From the NCBI RefSeq assembly GCF_026242045.1, contig NZ_JAPJDO010000005.1, positions 186,001 through 250,000 of the forward strand: a stretch of 64,000 nucleotides of DNA, read 5' to 3'. The position numbers and the translations under genes are program-made. A model generated the notes under the pieces. It ran no database searches. It saw only the letters and a program-made list of their open reading frames with translations, and was not told the origin of the DNA. The stretch comes from Mycobacterium pinniadriaticum. GTDB taxonomy: Bacteria > Actinomycetota > Actinomycetes > Mycobacteriales > Mycobacteriaceae. Shown in pieces: positions 13,416 through 24,425 of the stretch; position 1 is the first letter of the stretch; each line of letters begins with the position of its first letter.

Positions 13416-13941
13416 CTCGGCTCAGCGCCGGCGCCGGCGGAATTCACTAATGAATAACGGTGGTGGAACCATAATTGACATTGGTCGACGACGCTAATTC
13501 GGCGATCGCAATACCGAAATTTGCTATAACGGCATCGAAACTAATTTGTGTTGAAATTGCGACAGTAAACACTCTGCAACTTCGCCCCAGGCCCCGAGAG
13601 TGTGCCGTCCGAAGCTGTCCGGGTGGCTGACCGGCGGCTGAACGGTCACTAAAAGTGATGGTCAGAGTGATTTTTCGACATCGTCTCAAGATGGTAACGA
13701 CGCTCTTGCGGATGCCCGGCGTGGCGGGCACAGCTATCGGATATGCACCGGACTCGCAAGAACGACACCGAAGTACCGCCACATTGTCCAATCTCTAATC
13801 AAAAACATGAAACATTTCTCGCAGTCGTAACGAAAAACGGCTAAGCTACCGAGCACATTGGCAACTTCGGCTTGGGCGGCTAACGCCAGGTGGTCGGGAT
13901 GGTTGTCTTGCCCAGCGTGAAGAAGTGAGGTGTGAGCGGAC

Positions 13942-16900
13942 GTGCGTCAGACATCTGTCACCCCCATCGCCGTCGTCGGCATGGCATGCCGGCTGCCGGG
14001 TGGTATCGACTCGCCGCACAAGCTGTGGGCGGCGTTGCTCGAGGGCGCCGATCTGGTCACCGAGATCCCCGCCGACCGGTGGGACGGCGACGACCTCTAC
14101 GACCCCGAGCCGGGTGTGCCCGGCCGTTCGGTGTCGAAGTGGGGTGCCTTCATCGACGACGCCACCGGCTTCGACCCCGATTTCTTCGGCATCAACGAGC
14201 GCGAGGCGACAGCGATGGACCCGCAGCACCGCGTGCTGCTGGAGACCTGCTGGGAAGCCACCGAACAGGCGGGCTTCACGCCGTCGTCCCTGTCCGGTAC
14301 GTCGACCGGTGTCTTCATCGGGATGTCCCATGACGACTACGCGATGGTGACCAGCGACGCCGGTGCCTTCGATCAAGCCTACGCGTTCACCGGCAACCCG
14401 TTCAGCATGGCGTCGGGCCGGATCTCGCATGCCCTCGGTCTGCACGGCCCGGCACTGACCACCGATACGGCCTGCTCCTCGAGCCTGGTCGCGGTGCACC
14501 AGGCGTGTCGAAGCCTGCACGAGGGTGAAAGCGACATGGCACTGGCCGGCGGCGTGATGCTGATGCTCGATCAGCGCCTCTATGCCTCGTCGTCGGGGCA
14601 GGGCATGCTGTCGCCGACCGGGCGTTGCCACTCGTTCGACGTCGCCGCCGACGGCTTCGTCCGCGCCGAGGGCTGCGGGGTCGTCGTCCTCAAGCGTCTC
14701 GACGACGCCCAGCGCGACGGTGACCGTGTCCTGGCGGTGATCAAGAGCACCGCGTCCAACCAAGATGGCCGCACCGACAACATCCTGACCCCGTCGAAGG
14801 ACGCCCAGGTGTCGGTGTTCCAGGCCGCGCTGTCCGCGGCCGGTGTCGACCCCGACACCGTCGGCATGGTCGAAGGGCACGGCACCGGCACCCCGGTGGG
14901 CGACACGATCGAGTTCAACAGCATCTCCAGCGTTTACGGAAAAGAGGGCCCATGCGCCCTCACGTCCGTCAAGAGCAACTTCGGACATGCCGAATCCGCG
15001 GCGGGTGTCCTGGGCCTGATGAAGGCCGTCCTCGCGGTGCACCACGGGGTGATTCCCCAGAACCTGCACTTCAATCAGCTGCCCGAGAAGCTGTCCAAGA
15101 TCAAGACCGGGATGTTCATCCCGACCGAGACGACCGCGTGGCCCAAGGACGGGGGTCCGCGCCGCGCGGGCGTGTCGTCCTACGGCATGTCCGGGACCAA
15201 TGTGCACGCCGTCCTGGAGCAGGCCCCCGAGTCTCCCGTCGTCATCGACGCGGACTCGGCGCCGGCTGCCAAGGACCTGCTGTTCTTCCCGGTGAGCTCG
15301 ACCTCGGTGGATGGGCTCCGGAACACCGCGGCCCGGCTGGCGGACTGGGTCGACGGCGCGGGCGAGGAACTGTCGCTCACGGATCTCGGTTACACGCTTA
15401 GCCGCCGGCGTGGACACCGCTCCCTGCGCACCGCGGTGATCGCCGAGGACCGTGCCGGACTGATCGAGCAGCTGCGCCAGGTCGCCGACGGCGACGAGCC
15501 CTACCAGGCCGCCGCCGGCCACGACGATCGCGGACCGGTATGGATCTTCTCCGGGCAGGGCTCGCAATGGGCATCGATGGGCAGCGGGTTGCTGGCCACC
15601 GAGCCGGTTTTCGCCGCCAAGATCGCCGAGATCGAGCCCTTGATCGCCGCCGAATCGGGCTTCTCGGTCACCGAGGCGATGACGGCTCCCGAAACCGTCG
15701 AGGGCATCCACCGGGTCCAGCCGACCATCTTCGCCGTGCAGGTCGCGATGGCGGCCACGATGCGTGCCTACGGGGTACAGCCCGGCGCGGTGATCGGCCA
15801 TTCACTGGGTGAGGTCGCCGCCGCCGTCGTCTCGGGTGCCCTGTCCCTGGAAGACGGTGTCAAAGTCATCTGCCGCCGCTCGCTGCTGTGCCTGCGGCTG
15901 GCCGGCGGGGGAGCGATGGCATCGGTCGAGATGCCCGCCCAGCAGGTGCGCGAGGAGCTCGAGCAGCAAGGCATCGAGGATGTGGTCGTCGCCGTCGTGG
16001 CATCGCCGAAGTCGACCGTGATCGGTGGCGCCACCGAGACCGTCCGCAAGATCGTGGCCGGCTGGGAGGCCCGCGAGATCATGGCCCGCGAGGTCAACGT
16101 CGACGTGGCGTCGCACTCGCCGCAGGTCGATCCGATTCTCGACGAGCTCGCCGAGATGCTCGACGACATCACGCCGATGGCCCCCGAGGTGCCGTACTAC
16201 TCGGCGACCTCGTTCGATCCTCGCGAGCAGCCGTACTGCGATGCCGACTACTGGGTGGACAACCTGCGCCACACGGTTCGGTTCTCGGCCGCCGTGCAGA
16301 CCGCGCTGGAGGACGGCTTCCGCGTCTTCGGTGAGCTCGCCCCGCACCCGCTGCTGATTCGTGCCATCGATCAGACGGCCGGCACGCTGGACATCACCGT
16401 CGCCGCGCTGGCCGGCATGCGGCGCGGTCAGGAAGTTCCGAACGGCCTGGGTGATTTCCTGGGCGACCTGTACGCCGCCGGCGCTCAGATCGACTTCTCG
16501 GTGCTGTACCCGGCCGGCCGGCTGGTGGACGCCCCGCTGTCCACCTGGACGCACCGCAGTCTGGTGCTGGTCACCGACGGCACCGACCATCAGGCGCGTG
16601 GCGCCCATCTGGTTGCCGCCCACCCCCTGCTGGGCTCGCACGTCCGGCTGCTGGAGGAGCCCGAGCGGCACGCCTGGGCGGCCGAGGTCGGCACCGCCGC
16701 GCACCCTTGGCTGGTCGACCACCAGATCAACAATGTGGCGGCGCTGCCCGGCGCGGCCTATTGCGAGATGGCGCTGGCCGCCGCGCGCACCGTTTTCGGT
16801 GACGACGCCGAGGTCCGCGATGTCACCTTCGAGCGGATGTTGCTGCTCAAGGATGAGACCCCGGTCAGCGCGGTCGCCTCGGCGGAGGCCTCCGGCGCCC

Positions 16901-19900
16901 TCGATTTCGTCGTGGAGACCGATACCGACGGCGAGCGTGAGCGCCGCGCCGGTGCGACGCTGTGTGCCGCTGAGTCCGTCGACCGGGCCCAGCCCTACGA
17001 CATGGACGCGCTGCGCGAGGCCCACCCGAACCACGCGGACGGCGAGGGTGTCCGGCAGTGGTTCGACGGCCGCGGTGTGCAGTTCGGTCCGGCGTTCACC
17101 GCGCTGCTGGCCGTGAATGCCGCCGATGAATCCACCGACACCGTGCTCGCCGAGATCGGCCTGCACACGTCGATTCGTAACCAGCAGAGCAGCTATGGCG
17201 TCCATCCGGCGCTGTTGGACGCCTGCTTCCAGTCGGTCGCGGCCCATCCGGGCGTGCAGGCCTCCGGTACCGGCGGGCTGTTGTTGCCGCTGGGCGTCGA
17301 CCGCCTCCGGGTGCACGGCCCGACCCGTAACGCCCGTTACTGCCTGACCCGCGTGACCTCGCTCGACGGTTCTTCCGTGCAGGCCGACATCGACCTCCTC
17401 GACGACTACGGCACAGTGCTGTTCACTGTTGAGGGTCTGCGGATGGGCAGCGGGATGTCCGAGGACCACGAAGGCGACCGGGTGCTCAACGAGCGCCTGC
17501 TGGGCATCGAGTGGCGCCAGCATCAGGTCGCCGAAATCGCCCACACCGTTGCCGCCACCTGGCTGGTGATCAGCACATCGGACGCCGCCGATCTGCTGTC
17601 CTCGGCGCTCACCGACGCGCTGAAACTCAACGACGCCGACGTGACCACGATGTCGTGGCCGCAGCAGGGCGACCACACCGGCAACGCCGAGCGGCTCGGG
17701 TCGTTCTTCTCCGAGGGCGGTTTCCACAACGTCGTCGTCGTCAGTGCCGCGCGTAACGGCTGCCCCGAAGAGCAGCTGCCGCACCGCGGAGGAGAGCATG
17801 TGCGCCATCTGGTGCGCATCTCCCGCGAACTCGCCGACGCCGCCGGCGAGCCACCCCGGCTCTACGTGATCACCCGCAACGCACAGTCGGTGCTGGCCGA
17901 TGACCGGCCCAACCTCGAACAGGCCGGCCTTCGCGGTCTGCTGCGGGTGATCGGCGCCGAGTATCCGCAGCTGCGGCCCAGCCAGATCGATGTCGACGAC
18001 GATGTCGACTCCAAGCTGCTGGCCCGGGTGCTCCTGAGCGGCTCGGAGGAAGACGAGACGGCGTTCCGCAATGGTGAGTGGTACACCGCGCACCTGTATC
18101 CGAGCCCGCTGCGCCCCGACGAGCGCTACACCACGGTCGTCGATCATGCCCGCGACGGCATGCGCCTGGAGATCCGCACCCCGGGCGACATGCAGACCCT
18201 GGAACTGGCCGCGTTCGACCGGATCCCACCGGGGCCGGGCCAGATCGAGGTCGCGGTCACCGCGTCCAGCCTCAACTTCGCCGACGTCCTGCTCGCCTTC
18301 GGCCGCTACCCGAGCTTCGAGGGACTGAACCCGCAGCTTGGTATCGACTTCGCCGGTGTCGTCACCGCTGTCGGCCCGCAGGTCACCTCGCACCGGGTGG
18401 GCGATCATGTCGGTGGCATGTCGCCCAACGGGTGCTGGGGGACCTTCGTGACCTGCGACGCCGACGTCGCTGTGACGCTGCCGCCCGGACTGCGCGACGA
18501 TCAGGCCGCCGCGGTGTCCACCGCGGCGGCGACGGCCTGGCACAGCCTGCATGACCTGGCCCGGATCTCCTCCGGTGACAAGGTGTTGATCCACTCCGCC
18601 ACCGGTGGTGTGGGGCAGGCCGCGATCGCGATCACCCGCGCCGCCGGGGCGGAGGTCTTCGCCACCGCCGGTACCGAGGAGCGCCGGGACATCCTGCGCG
18701 ATATGGGTATCACGCATGTCTACGATTCGCGCAGCACCGCCTTCGCCGAGGAGATCCGCCGCGACACCGACGGCTACGGCGTCGACATCGTTCTCAACTC
18801 GTTGACCGGCGCGGCCCAGCGGGCCGGCGTCGACCTGCTGGCCTTCGGCGGACGCTTCGTCGAGATCGGCAAGAAGGACATCTACGGCGACACCCGGCTG
18901 GGGCTGTTCCCGTTCCGGCGCAATCTGTCCTTCTACGGGGTCGACCTGGCGCTGATGAGCACCACGCACCCCGAGCAGATCCGCGAGCTGCTGAACACCG
19001 TGTACCGGTTGACCGCCGAGGGAGTGCTGCCGCAGCCGGAGACGACGCACTACCCGCTGGCCGATGCGGCCACCGCCATCCGGGTGATGGGTGCGGCCGA
19101 GCACACCGGCAAGCTGTTGCTGTCGGTGCCGAAGGTGGGTCACAGCACTGTCGTCGTGCCGCCGGAGCAGGCCAAGGTCTTCCGCCGCGACGGCTCGTAC
19201 ATCATCACCGGTGGTCTGGGCGGCCTGGGCTTGTTCCTCGCGTCGAAGATGGCGGCCGCCGGTTGCGGTCGGCTCGTGCTGAACTCCCGCTCGGAACCGA
19301 GGGCCGACGCGCTCGCGGAGATCGCCCGGATGCGGGCGGCCGGCACCGAGGTCGAGGTCGTCAGCGGCGACATCGCGCTCTCGGAGACCGTCGACCGTCT
19401 GGTGGAGGTGGCCACCGCCACCGGCCTGGCCGTGCGCGGTGTCCTGCACGCCGCCGCGGTGGTCGAGGACGCGATCCTGACCAATATCAGCGACGAGCTG
19501 ATCGACCGGGACTGGGCTCCGAAGGTCTACGGTGCCTGGCACCTGCACCGGGCCACCACGGCTCAACCGCTGGACTGGTTCTGCTCGTTCTCCTCGGCGG
19601 CGGCCCTGATGGGCTCGCCGGGCCAGGGCGCGTACGCCGCGGCCAACAGCTGGCTCGACGGGTTCACCCACTGGCGCCGTTCGCAGGGGCTGCCCGCCAC
19701 CGCGATCGCGTGGGCCGCGTGGGACGAGATCGGTGCGGGCAAGCACCTGGCCGCCTCCGGCGAAACCACGATGATCAGCCCGGACGAGGGCGCGCATGCC
19801 TTCGAGGCGCTGCTGCGCCACGATCGCGCCTACAGCGGCTACGCACCGATTATCGGTACGCCGTGGCTGACCGATCTGGCCGCCCGCAGCCCGTTCGCCG

Positions 19901-20220
19901 AGGCGTTCCTGGCCAGTGGTGACCGGCTGGCGGACACCAGTACCTTCCGCGCGGAACTGCATGAACTGCCCCGCGACGAGTGGCCGACGAGGATCCGGCG
20001 GCTGGTATCCGAGCAGCTCAGCCTGATCCTGCGCCGCTCCATCGACCCAGACCGGCCGATTTCGGAGTACGGTTTGGACTCGTTGGGCAACCTCGAGCTG
20101 CGTACCCGTATCGAAACTGAAACGGGAATACGTGTCCGATCGATGGATATAACGACTGTCCGGTCGCTGGCGGAGAGCTTGTGCGAAACGCTGGCCGGCG
20201 TCATCACGGCAGCACGTTGA
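13942..20220 (+). CDS. Iterative reducing type I polyketide synthase (Pks5/Mas family)
   Basis: 2,092 aa, single complete module in the order KS-AT-DH-ER-KR-ACP. KS about 5-425 with nucleophile Cys178 ([12 protein letters not shown]) and [12 protein letters not shown] about 520-830 with Ser621 (GHSLGE) and the VDVASHSP motif expected of methylmalonyl-CoA-selective AT. DH His927 ([13 protein letters not shown]). ER with GGVGQAA at 1555. KR with TGGLGGLG near 1757 and Tyr1898. ACP with Ser2047 ([11 protein letters not shown]). This architecture and size are those of mycocerosic-acid-synthase-like enzymes making multimethyl-branched fatty acids from a fatty-acyl starter. The position between lipL and ileS corresponds to the pks5 lipooligosaccharide locus (M. 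smegmatis MSMEG_4727). Starts at GTG ([13 protein letters not shown]). Product is inferred, not known. Confidence 0.93.
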   Translation: MRQTSVTPIAVVGMACRLPGGIDSPHKLWAALLEGADLVTEIPADRWDGDDLYDPEPGVPGRSVSKWGAFIDDATGFDPDFFGINEREATAMDPQHRVLLETCWEATEQAGFTPSSLSGTSTGVFIGMSHDDYAMVTSDAGAFDQAYAFTGNPFSMASGRISHALGLHGPALTTDTACSSSLVAVHQACRSLHEGESDMALAGGVMLMLDQRLYASSSGQGMLSPTGRCHSFDVAADGFVRAEGCGVVVLKRLDDAQRDGDRVLAVIKSTASNQDGRTDNILTPSKDAQVSVFQAALSAAGVDPDTVGMVEGHGTGTPVGDTIEFNSISSVYGKEGPCALTSVKSNFGHAESAAGVLGLMKAVLAVHHGVIPQNLHFNQLPEKLSKIKTGMFIPTETTAWPKDGGPRRAGVSSYGMSGTNVHAVLEQAPESPVVIDADSAPAAKDLLFFPVSSTSVDGLRNTAARLADWVDGAGEELSLTDLGYTLSRRRGHRSLRTAVIAEDRAGLIEQLRQVADGDEPYQAAAGHDDRGPVWIFSGQGSQWASMGSGLLATEPVFAAKIAEIEPLIAAESGFSVTEAMTAPETVEGIHRVQPTIFAVQVAMAATMRAYGVQPGAVIGHSLGEVAAAVVSGALSLEDGVKVICRRSLLCLRLAGGGAMASVEMPAQQVREELEQQGIEDVVVAVVASPKSTVIGGATETVRKIVAGWEAREIMAREVNVDVASHSPQVDPILDELAEMLDDITPMAPEVPYYSATSFDPREQPYCDADYWVDNLRHTVRFSAAVQTALEDGFRVFGELAPHPLLIRAIDQTAGTLDITVAALAGMRRGQEVPNGLGDFLGDLYAAGAQIDFSVLYPAGRLVDAPLSTWTHRSLVLVTDGTDHQARGAHLVAAHPLLGSHVRLLEEPERHAWAAEVGTAAHPWLVDHQINNVAALPGAAYCEMALAAARTVFGDDAEVRDVTFERMLLLKDETPVSAVASAEASGALDFVVETDTDGERERRAGATLCAAESVDRAQPYDMDALREAHPNHADGEGVRQWFDGRGVQFGPAFTALLAVNAADESTDTVLAEIGLHTSIRNQQSSYGVHPALLDACFQSVAAHPGVQASGTGGLLLPLGVDRLRVHGPTRNARYCLTRVTSLDGSSVQADIDLLDDYGTVLFTVEGLRMGSGMSEDHEGDRVLNERLLGIEWRQHQVAEIAHTVAATWLVISTSDAADLLSSALTDALKLNDADVTTMSWPQQGDHTGNAERLGSFFSEGGFHNVVVVSAARNGCPEEQLPHRGGEHVRHLVRISRELADAAGEPPRLYVITRNAQSVLADDRPNLEQAGLRGLLRVIGAEYPQLRPSQIDVDDDVDSKLLARVLLSGSEEDETAFRNGEWYTAHLYPSPLRPDERYTTVVDHARDGMRLEIRTPGDMQTLELAAFDRIPPGPGQIEVAVTASSLNFADVLLAFGRYPSFEGLNPQLGIDFAGVVTAVGPQVTSHRVGDHVGGMSPNGCWGTFVTCDADVAVTLPPGLRDDQAAAVSTAAATAWHSLHDLARISSGDKVLIHSATGGVGQAAIAITRAAGAEVFATAGTEERRDILRDMGITHVYDSRSTAFAEEIRRDTDGYGVDIVLNSLTGAAQRAGVDLLAFGGRFVEIGKKDIYGDTRLGLFPFRRNLSFYGVDLALMSTTHPEQIRELLNTVYRLTAEGVLPQPETTHYPLADAATAIRVMGAAEHTGKLLLSVPKVGHSTVVVPPEQAKVFRRDGSYIITGGLGGLGLFLASKMAAAGCGRLVLNSRSEPRADALAEIARMRAAGTEVEVVSGDIALSETVDRLVEVATATGLAVRGVLHAAAVVEDAILTNISDELIDRDWAPKVYGAWHLHRATTAQPLDWFCSFSSAAALMGSPGQGAYAAANSWLDGFTHWRRSQGLPATAIAWAAWDEIGAGKHLAASGETTMISPDEGAHAFEALLRHDRAYSGYAPIIGTPWLTDLAARSPFAEAFLASGDRLADTSTFRAELHELPRDEWPTRIRRLVSEQLSLILRRSIDPDRPISEYGLDSLGNLELRTRIETETGIRVRSMDITTVRSLAESLCETLAGVITAAR

Positions 20221-20248
20221 TTAATTGGGTCGATAGGGGAATCTGACT

Positions 20249-21685
20249 GTGGTTGCACTTACCGCAATCCATGACTGGGTTGACGCGCCGGGCACGGTTG
20301 TGTCGTGGAGCCCGTCGCCGGCGTGCCTGAAGAAGGTTGCCGAAGCGCCGGTCAGCGAGGTACCTGCCAGCTATCAGCAGGGCCAGCACATCCGCACCTA
20401 CCGCAATCACACGGCCAACGGGCTGGAGATGGCGCGGCTGCTGATCCCGGCGTGGAACATGCCGGGCAAGTGCGATGTGCGGGCGATGACCTTCGTCATC
20501 AACGCCTACCTGCGCCGGCACGACACGTACCACAGCTGGTTCGAGTTCGACGACACCGACGAGCTGCTCCGCCACACGGTCGAGAATCCCAATGACATCC
20601 AGTTCGTGGCCACCAAGCACGGTGAGATGAACTCGACGCAGTGGCGCAAGCACGTGCTCGACACCCCGAGCCCGCTGGAATGGGACTGCTTCCGGTTCGG
20701 AGTGATCCAGCGCGCGGACCACTTCACGTTCTACGTGAGCGTCGACCACCTGCACGCCGATGCGATGTTGATGATGGCGCTGTTCGTGGAGATGCACATG
20801 AACTACGAGGCGCTGGCCGGCGGTGGCGCGCCGCTGCGGTTGCCGGATGCCGGCAGCTACCACGACTACTGCGTGCGTCAGCGTGACTACACCGAAGAGT
20901 TGACCATGGAATCGCCGGATGTCCGCGGCTGGCTGGAATTCCTCGGGAACAACGGCGGAACCATGCCGACGTTCGCGCTGCCGCTGGGTGATCCGTCGGT
21001 GCCCTGCAGCGGTGATCTGCTCACCGTGCAACTCATGGACGAGCACGAGTCGGACCGTTTCGAGTCGGCCTGCACCGCGGCCGGTGTCCGCTTCATCGGC
21101 GGCGTGTTCGCCGCCGCGGCGATCGCCCACCGGCAGCTGACCGGTGACGACGACTACTACGTCATCACGCCGACGACCACCCGCAGCACGCCCGCCGAGT
21201 TCATGACGACCGGGTGGTTCACCGGTGTGGTCCCGTTGTCGGTGCCCGTTGCGGCCCGCTCCTTCGCCGAGGTCGCCCGCGCCGCCCAGGAGTCGTTCGA
21301 CTCAGGAATGCCGTTGGCGAACGTGCCGATCGAACGGGTCTACGAACTGGCGGAGTCCTCGCCGGGCATCCGGCCAGCCGGCCCCGGTGTTCCGATGTTG
21401 TCCTATCTCGACGTCGGTCTGCCGCCGCTGAACCCGGTGATCATGTCCCAGTGGTATGCGCTCAACGGACATATCTACACCGATCTGGGCGCCGCCAATC
21501 AGGTCGGCATGTGGGTGAACCGGCGTACCGAGGGCACGATCATCACGGTGGCCTATCCCGACAACCCGATCGCGCGGGAGTCGGTCGCCGAATTCGTGGA
21601 ACTGATGAAGTGCGTGTACCTGCGGGTGGCCGACGGCCGTTCCGAACTGGTGTCGTCGTCTCGCTTGCCCATCGCGACGGCCTGA
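20249..21685 (+). CDS. PapA-type polyketide-associated acyltransferase
   Basis: 478 aa, condensation-domain superfamily. The active-site motif HxxxD is His167-LHA-Asp171 (SVDHLHADAM), with Ala in place of the usual Gly after Asp. The fold is two CAT-like halves; the N-terminal segment WSPSPACLKKVAEAPVS resembles PapA3/PapA2-class proteins. PapA proteins transfer polyketide acyl chains from a PKS to trehalose or another core. It lies 28 bp after the PKS with no promoter-like gap, so it probably handles that enzyme's product. Starts at GTG 20249 with GGGGA upstream. Which hydroxyl or sugar it acylates cannot be read from sequence. Confidence 0.87.
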   Translation: MVALTAIHDWVDAPGTVVSWSPSPACLKKVAEAPVSEVPASYQQGQHIRTYRNHTANGLEMARLLIPAWNMPGKCDVRAMTFVINAYLRRHDTYHSWFEFDDTDELLRHTVENPNDIQFVATKHGEMNSTQWRKHVLDTPSPLEWDCFRFGVIQRADHFTFYVSVDHLHADAMLMMALFVEMHMNYEALAGGGAPLRLPDAGSYHDYCVRQRDYTEELTMESPDVRGWLEFLGNNGGTMPTFALPLGDPSVPCSGDLLTVQLMDEHESDRFESACTAAGVRFIGGVFAAAAIAHRQLTGDDDYYVITPTTTRSTPAEFMTTGWFTGVVPLSVPVAARSFAEVARAAQESFDSGMPLANVPIERVYELAESSPGIRPAGPGVPMLSYLDVGLPPLNPVIMSQWYALNGHIYTDLGAANQVGMWVNRRTEGTIITVAYPDNPIARESVAEFVELMKCVYLRVADGRSELVSSSRLPIATA

Positions 21686-21690
21686 CACCG

Positions 21691-23055
21691 GTGGGGGAGG
21701 ATCGCCACCCCGCACCCGATAATGTGGTGCCGTATGCCGACCAGGCGTTGCTGCTGGCATTGCGGGGTGCGGGTCAAGAGGCCGTCATGCAGGTCCTGTG
21801 GATCTATGAGCACCCCGTGGACCTCGACGGTGTGCGCCGGTTCCACCAGAACTTCGGCCACGGACTGGTCGGGCGGCTGATCGAACGATCGCCGCTGCCC
21901 TTCGGTCGGCATCGCTGGGTTTCGGTGCCGGGCCCGCAGGCGCCGCTGGACGTCGCCGAGCAGCCGCGACCGCGGGAGGAGCTGTACGACTGGGCGCACG
22001 AGCAGGTGGAACTGCCGCTCGACCCCGAGTACGGTCCGGCCTGGCGGCTGGGTGTGCAGTCCTTCACCGACGGAACCAGCGCGGTGGGCCTGGTCCTTTC
22101 GCACACCGTCGTCGACGGTGGCGGTACCGTCGCGTCGATCGTCGCGGCGATCAACGACAGCGGTAAGGACCTCGGCTATCCACCGAGACATTCCCGCAGC
22201 CGCTCGCGTGCGGTCGTCGAGGATCTCCGCCAGCTGGGCAAGGACCTGCCGGAGATCGGCCGAACTCTGCGGAAGGCAGTCAAGGTCGCGACGCGCCGCA
22301 AGGAGGAATTGGTGCGCCCCGGTGCGCCGGCGCCCCACTCCGCCGTCGCCGCCGGTGACTCCGTGATGACGGCGTTCAGCACGGCGGTCATCGACCTGGG
22401 CGAGTGGGATAGCCGAGCGAAAAGCCTTGGTGGCAATCACTTTTCGTTGGTCGCCGGGTTTGCCGGCAAGCTGGCGCAGAACATCGGCCGGACGCGAGCC
22501 ACCGACGGTGTGGTGACCTTGATGATCCCGGTCAGTGAGCGCGACAGCCCGGGTGACACCGGCGGCAACGTCGTGACGATCGCCAACGTGCAGTTCGACC
22601 CGGGCCCGGTCGCCAACGACCTCTCCACCGCGCGTGCGGCGATCAAGCAGGGGTTGACCGTTGCGCGGCAAACGCCGGACGAGATGGTGGAGCTGTTGCC
22701 GCTGATCCCGTTTCTGCCGAGGCGGGCCATGGGCCGCATCGCCGATATGGCGTTCGGCTTCTCCGCCGATGTGCCGGTGTCGTGCTCGAACATGGGCGAC
22801 GTTCCCGATGACATGCTCCGCCTCGACGGCACCGCCGCCGAGCGGGTGTACTTCGGCGGTGTGGACCGCAATCTCGGCGCGGATGTTCTCGAGAAGCGGC
22901 GCGGACTGATGACGGTGGCATCCGCGCGCCTTGCCGGTAAGGTGATCGTTCCGGTCATGAGTTATCAACCGGGCGCCGACAACTCGCGGGCGCGGCTGCG
23001 TGAGGTGATCGCCCAAACCCTTTCGGAATTCGACCTGTCCGGCGTTATCGAGTGA
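21691..23055 (+). CDS. WS/DGAT-like HHxxxDG acyltransferase, copy 1
   Basis: 454 aa. The motif SHTVVDGGG (His138-x3-Asp142-Gly143) marks the condensation/wax-ester-synthase superfamily. The C-terminal part contains the PVSCSNMGDVPDD segment typical of the WS/DGAT C-terminal domain (DUF1298-like). Starts at GTG 21691, 5 bp after the PapA stop; the frame extending further upstream into PapA is a shadow. A second GTG at 21724 is possible. It is clearly paralogous to the next gene along its whole length (for example IERSPLPFGR and SWDSRA/EWDSRA blocks). In M. smegmatis the LOS-type pks locus also carries such genes after papA. Probable role: additional O-acylation of the glycolipid core. Confidence 0.82.
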   Translation: MGEDRHPAPDNVVPYADQALLLALRGAGQEAVMQVLWIYEHPVDLDGVRRFHQNFGHGLVGRLIERSPLPFGRHRWVSVPGPQAPLDVAEQPRPREELYDWAHEQVELPLDPEYGPAWRLGVQSFTDGTSAVGLVLSHTVVDGGGTVASIVAAINDSGKDLGYPPRHSRSRSRAVVEDLRQLGKDLPEIGRTLRKAVKVATRRKEELVRPGAPAPHSAVAAGDSVMTAFSTAVIDLGEWDSRAKSLGGNHFSLVAGFAGKLAQNIGRTRATDGVVTLMIPVSERDSPGDTGGNVVTIANVQFDPGPVANDLSTARAAIKQGLTVARQTPDEMVELLPLIPFLPRRAMGRIADMAFGFSADVPVSCSNMGDVPDDMLRLDGTAAERVYFGGVDRNLGADVLEKRRGLMTVASARLAGKVIVPVMSYQPGADNSRARLREVIAQTLSEFDLSGVIE

Positions 23056-23065
23056 GGGTGCAGCA

Positions 23066-24418
23066 GTGACGACTGATGCTCAGGGACATCGACTCGAATA
23101 CTTCGACCAGACCGCGTTCGAGATGATGCGGGCCACCGGTCGTGGCCAGCTGATGCAGTGCGTCTGGGTGTACGAGCATCCGGTCGACTTCGAGGGGCTG
23201 CGCCGGTTTCACCGCAACTTCGCCGAATCGCACGGCGGACGACACATCGAGCGGTCGCCACTGCCGTTCGGCCGGCCGAGGTGGGTCAAGCCCGGCCGGG
23301 CGCCCTCGGAGATCCAGATCAACGAAACGCCCCGTCCGCGCACCGAACTCATGGACTGGGCCGACGAACTCGCCGGCCTGCCGATCGACCCCGAGCACGG
23401 CCCGACGTGGTACCTCGTCGTCCAGCCGCTCACCGACGGTTCCACCGCGATCAGCATGGTCGGCTCGCATGTGATCGGCGACGGCACCGCCGCGGGGCTG
23501 GCGATCTTCGAAGCGGTCACCGATACCGTTCGCGACGCGGGATATGACCGGCCCGGGGCCCGCACCCGCAGGCAGGCGTTGGCCGACGACGCGCGCCAGG
23601 TCTTGCGTGACCTGCCCGAGACCCGCCGGGCGCTGGTCAAAGGCGCGAAGCTGTTGTGGGGAAAGCGCAAAGAACTCGCCGAATCCAGAAAGGCCCGCGC
23701 TGGCAGCCAGCCCGACGAACAGTTCGTCACGGTACCGTCGGTGGCGGTCATCATCGACATCCCGGAGTGGGATTCGCGCGCGGAAAGCCTTGGCGGAAAC
23801 AGCTATTCACTTCTGGTCGGGGTCACTGCGAAGCTCGCGGAGCGACTTGGCCGACGCCGGCGCTCCGACGGAGCCGTGACACTGGTCATCGCGATCAACC
23901 TGCGCGAGAGTCTGGAAGACGACCGTGCCCTGGCGATGGCCTTCGCCAACGCCACCGTCGACCCGGACAAGGTGACCGTCGACCTGACCGAGTCGCGCGC
24001 GGTGGTTCGCGAGGCCCGGCAGTCGGCCAAGAACCAGACCGACCCCACCATGGAACTGTTTCCGTTGATGCCATGGTTACCCAAGGCCGCGGTCAAAGGG
24101 GTGGCCGAGTTGCTGTTCTCCTACTCCGAGGATCTGCCGGTGTCCTGCTCGAACCTCGGCGATCTGCCGCCGCAGATCGCGCAGGTCGACGGCACGACTG
24201 CGGAGGTGGTGATTCTGCGCGCCCTGGACCAGAACGTGACCCTGCGGGAGATGGAGCGGTCGCATGGCCAGCTCGTCGTGGTGTCCGCACGGGTCAACGG
24301 CAAGGTCGTGATCTCGGTCGAGGCCTATGAGATCGGCGCGGAGAACAGCAAGCAGCGGTTGCGCGAGCTGGCCGAGGCGACCCTGACCGATTTCGGGCTC
24401 ACCGCCGTCATCGAGTGA
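23066..24418 (+). CDS. WS/DGAT-like HHxxxDG acyltransferase, copy 2
   Basis: 450 aa paralogue of the preceding gene. Active-site motif SHVIGDGTA (His135-x3-Asp139-Gly140). Shared blocks include YEHPVDFEGLRRFHRNF, IERSPLPFGR, EWDSRAESLGGNSYSL and LPVSCSNLGDLPPQ. Begins at GTG 23066, 10 bp after copy 1 ends, so PKS-PapA-AT1-AT2 read as one operon. Two acyltransferases with intact but different active-site contexts suggest that they place different chains or use different positions. Distinct from the PapA gene because of the WS/DGAT-type C-terminal region. Substrates unknown. Confidence 0.82.
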   Translation: MTTDAQGHRLEYFDQTAFEMMRATGRGQLMQCVWVYEHPVDFEGLRRFHRNFAESHGGRHIERSPLPFGRPRWVKPGRAPSEIQINETPRPRTELMDWADELAGLPIDPEHGPTWYLVVQPLTDGSTAISMVGSHVIGDGTAAGLAIFEAVTDTVRDAGYDRPGARTRRQALADDARQVLRDLPETRRALVKGAKLLWGKRKELAESRKARAGSQPDEQFVTVPSVAVIIDIPEWDSRAESLGGNSYSLLVGVTAKLAERLGRRRRSDGAVTLVIAINLRESLEDDRALAMAFANATVDPDKVTVDLTESRAVVREARQSAKNQTDPTMELFPLMPWLPKAAVKGVAELLFSYSEDLPVSCSNLGDLPPQIAQVDGTTAEVVILRALDQNVTLREMERSHGQLVVVSARVNGKVVISVEAYEIGAENSKQRLRELAEATLTDFGLTAVIE

Positions 24419-24425
24419 CGGGCGG

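Larger units (their letters stand above)
12926..13941. other. Gene-free 1-kb regulatory stretch before the PKS
   Basis: About 1,016 bp between lipL and the PKS gene with no convincing gene on either strand. Open frames of 129 and 114 codons exist but have no recognisable composition or start signal. The stretch is clearly richer in A+T than its flanks. It contains several perfect inverted repeats, listed separately, plus AT-rich segments such as CTAATCAAAAACATGAAACA near 13795. It probably carries the PKS promoter(s) and binding sites for regulators or nucleoid proteins such as Lsr2. The last 25 bp hold a purine-rich GAAGAAGTGAGG before the PKS GTG. Confidence 0.6.

Noticed and set aside
12955..13791. 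Possible genes of 129 (plus) and 114 (minus) codons in the PKS upstream gap
   Set aside because: No ribosome site, no recognisable protein features, mixed composition; kept as non-coding.
15802..19962. Open frame of 1,386 codons on the minus strand inside the PKS
   Set aside because: Antisense shadow of a GC-rich codon-biased gene; the residues are low-complexity Arg/Gly/His and match no fold.
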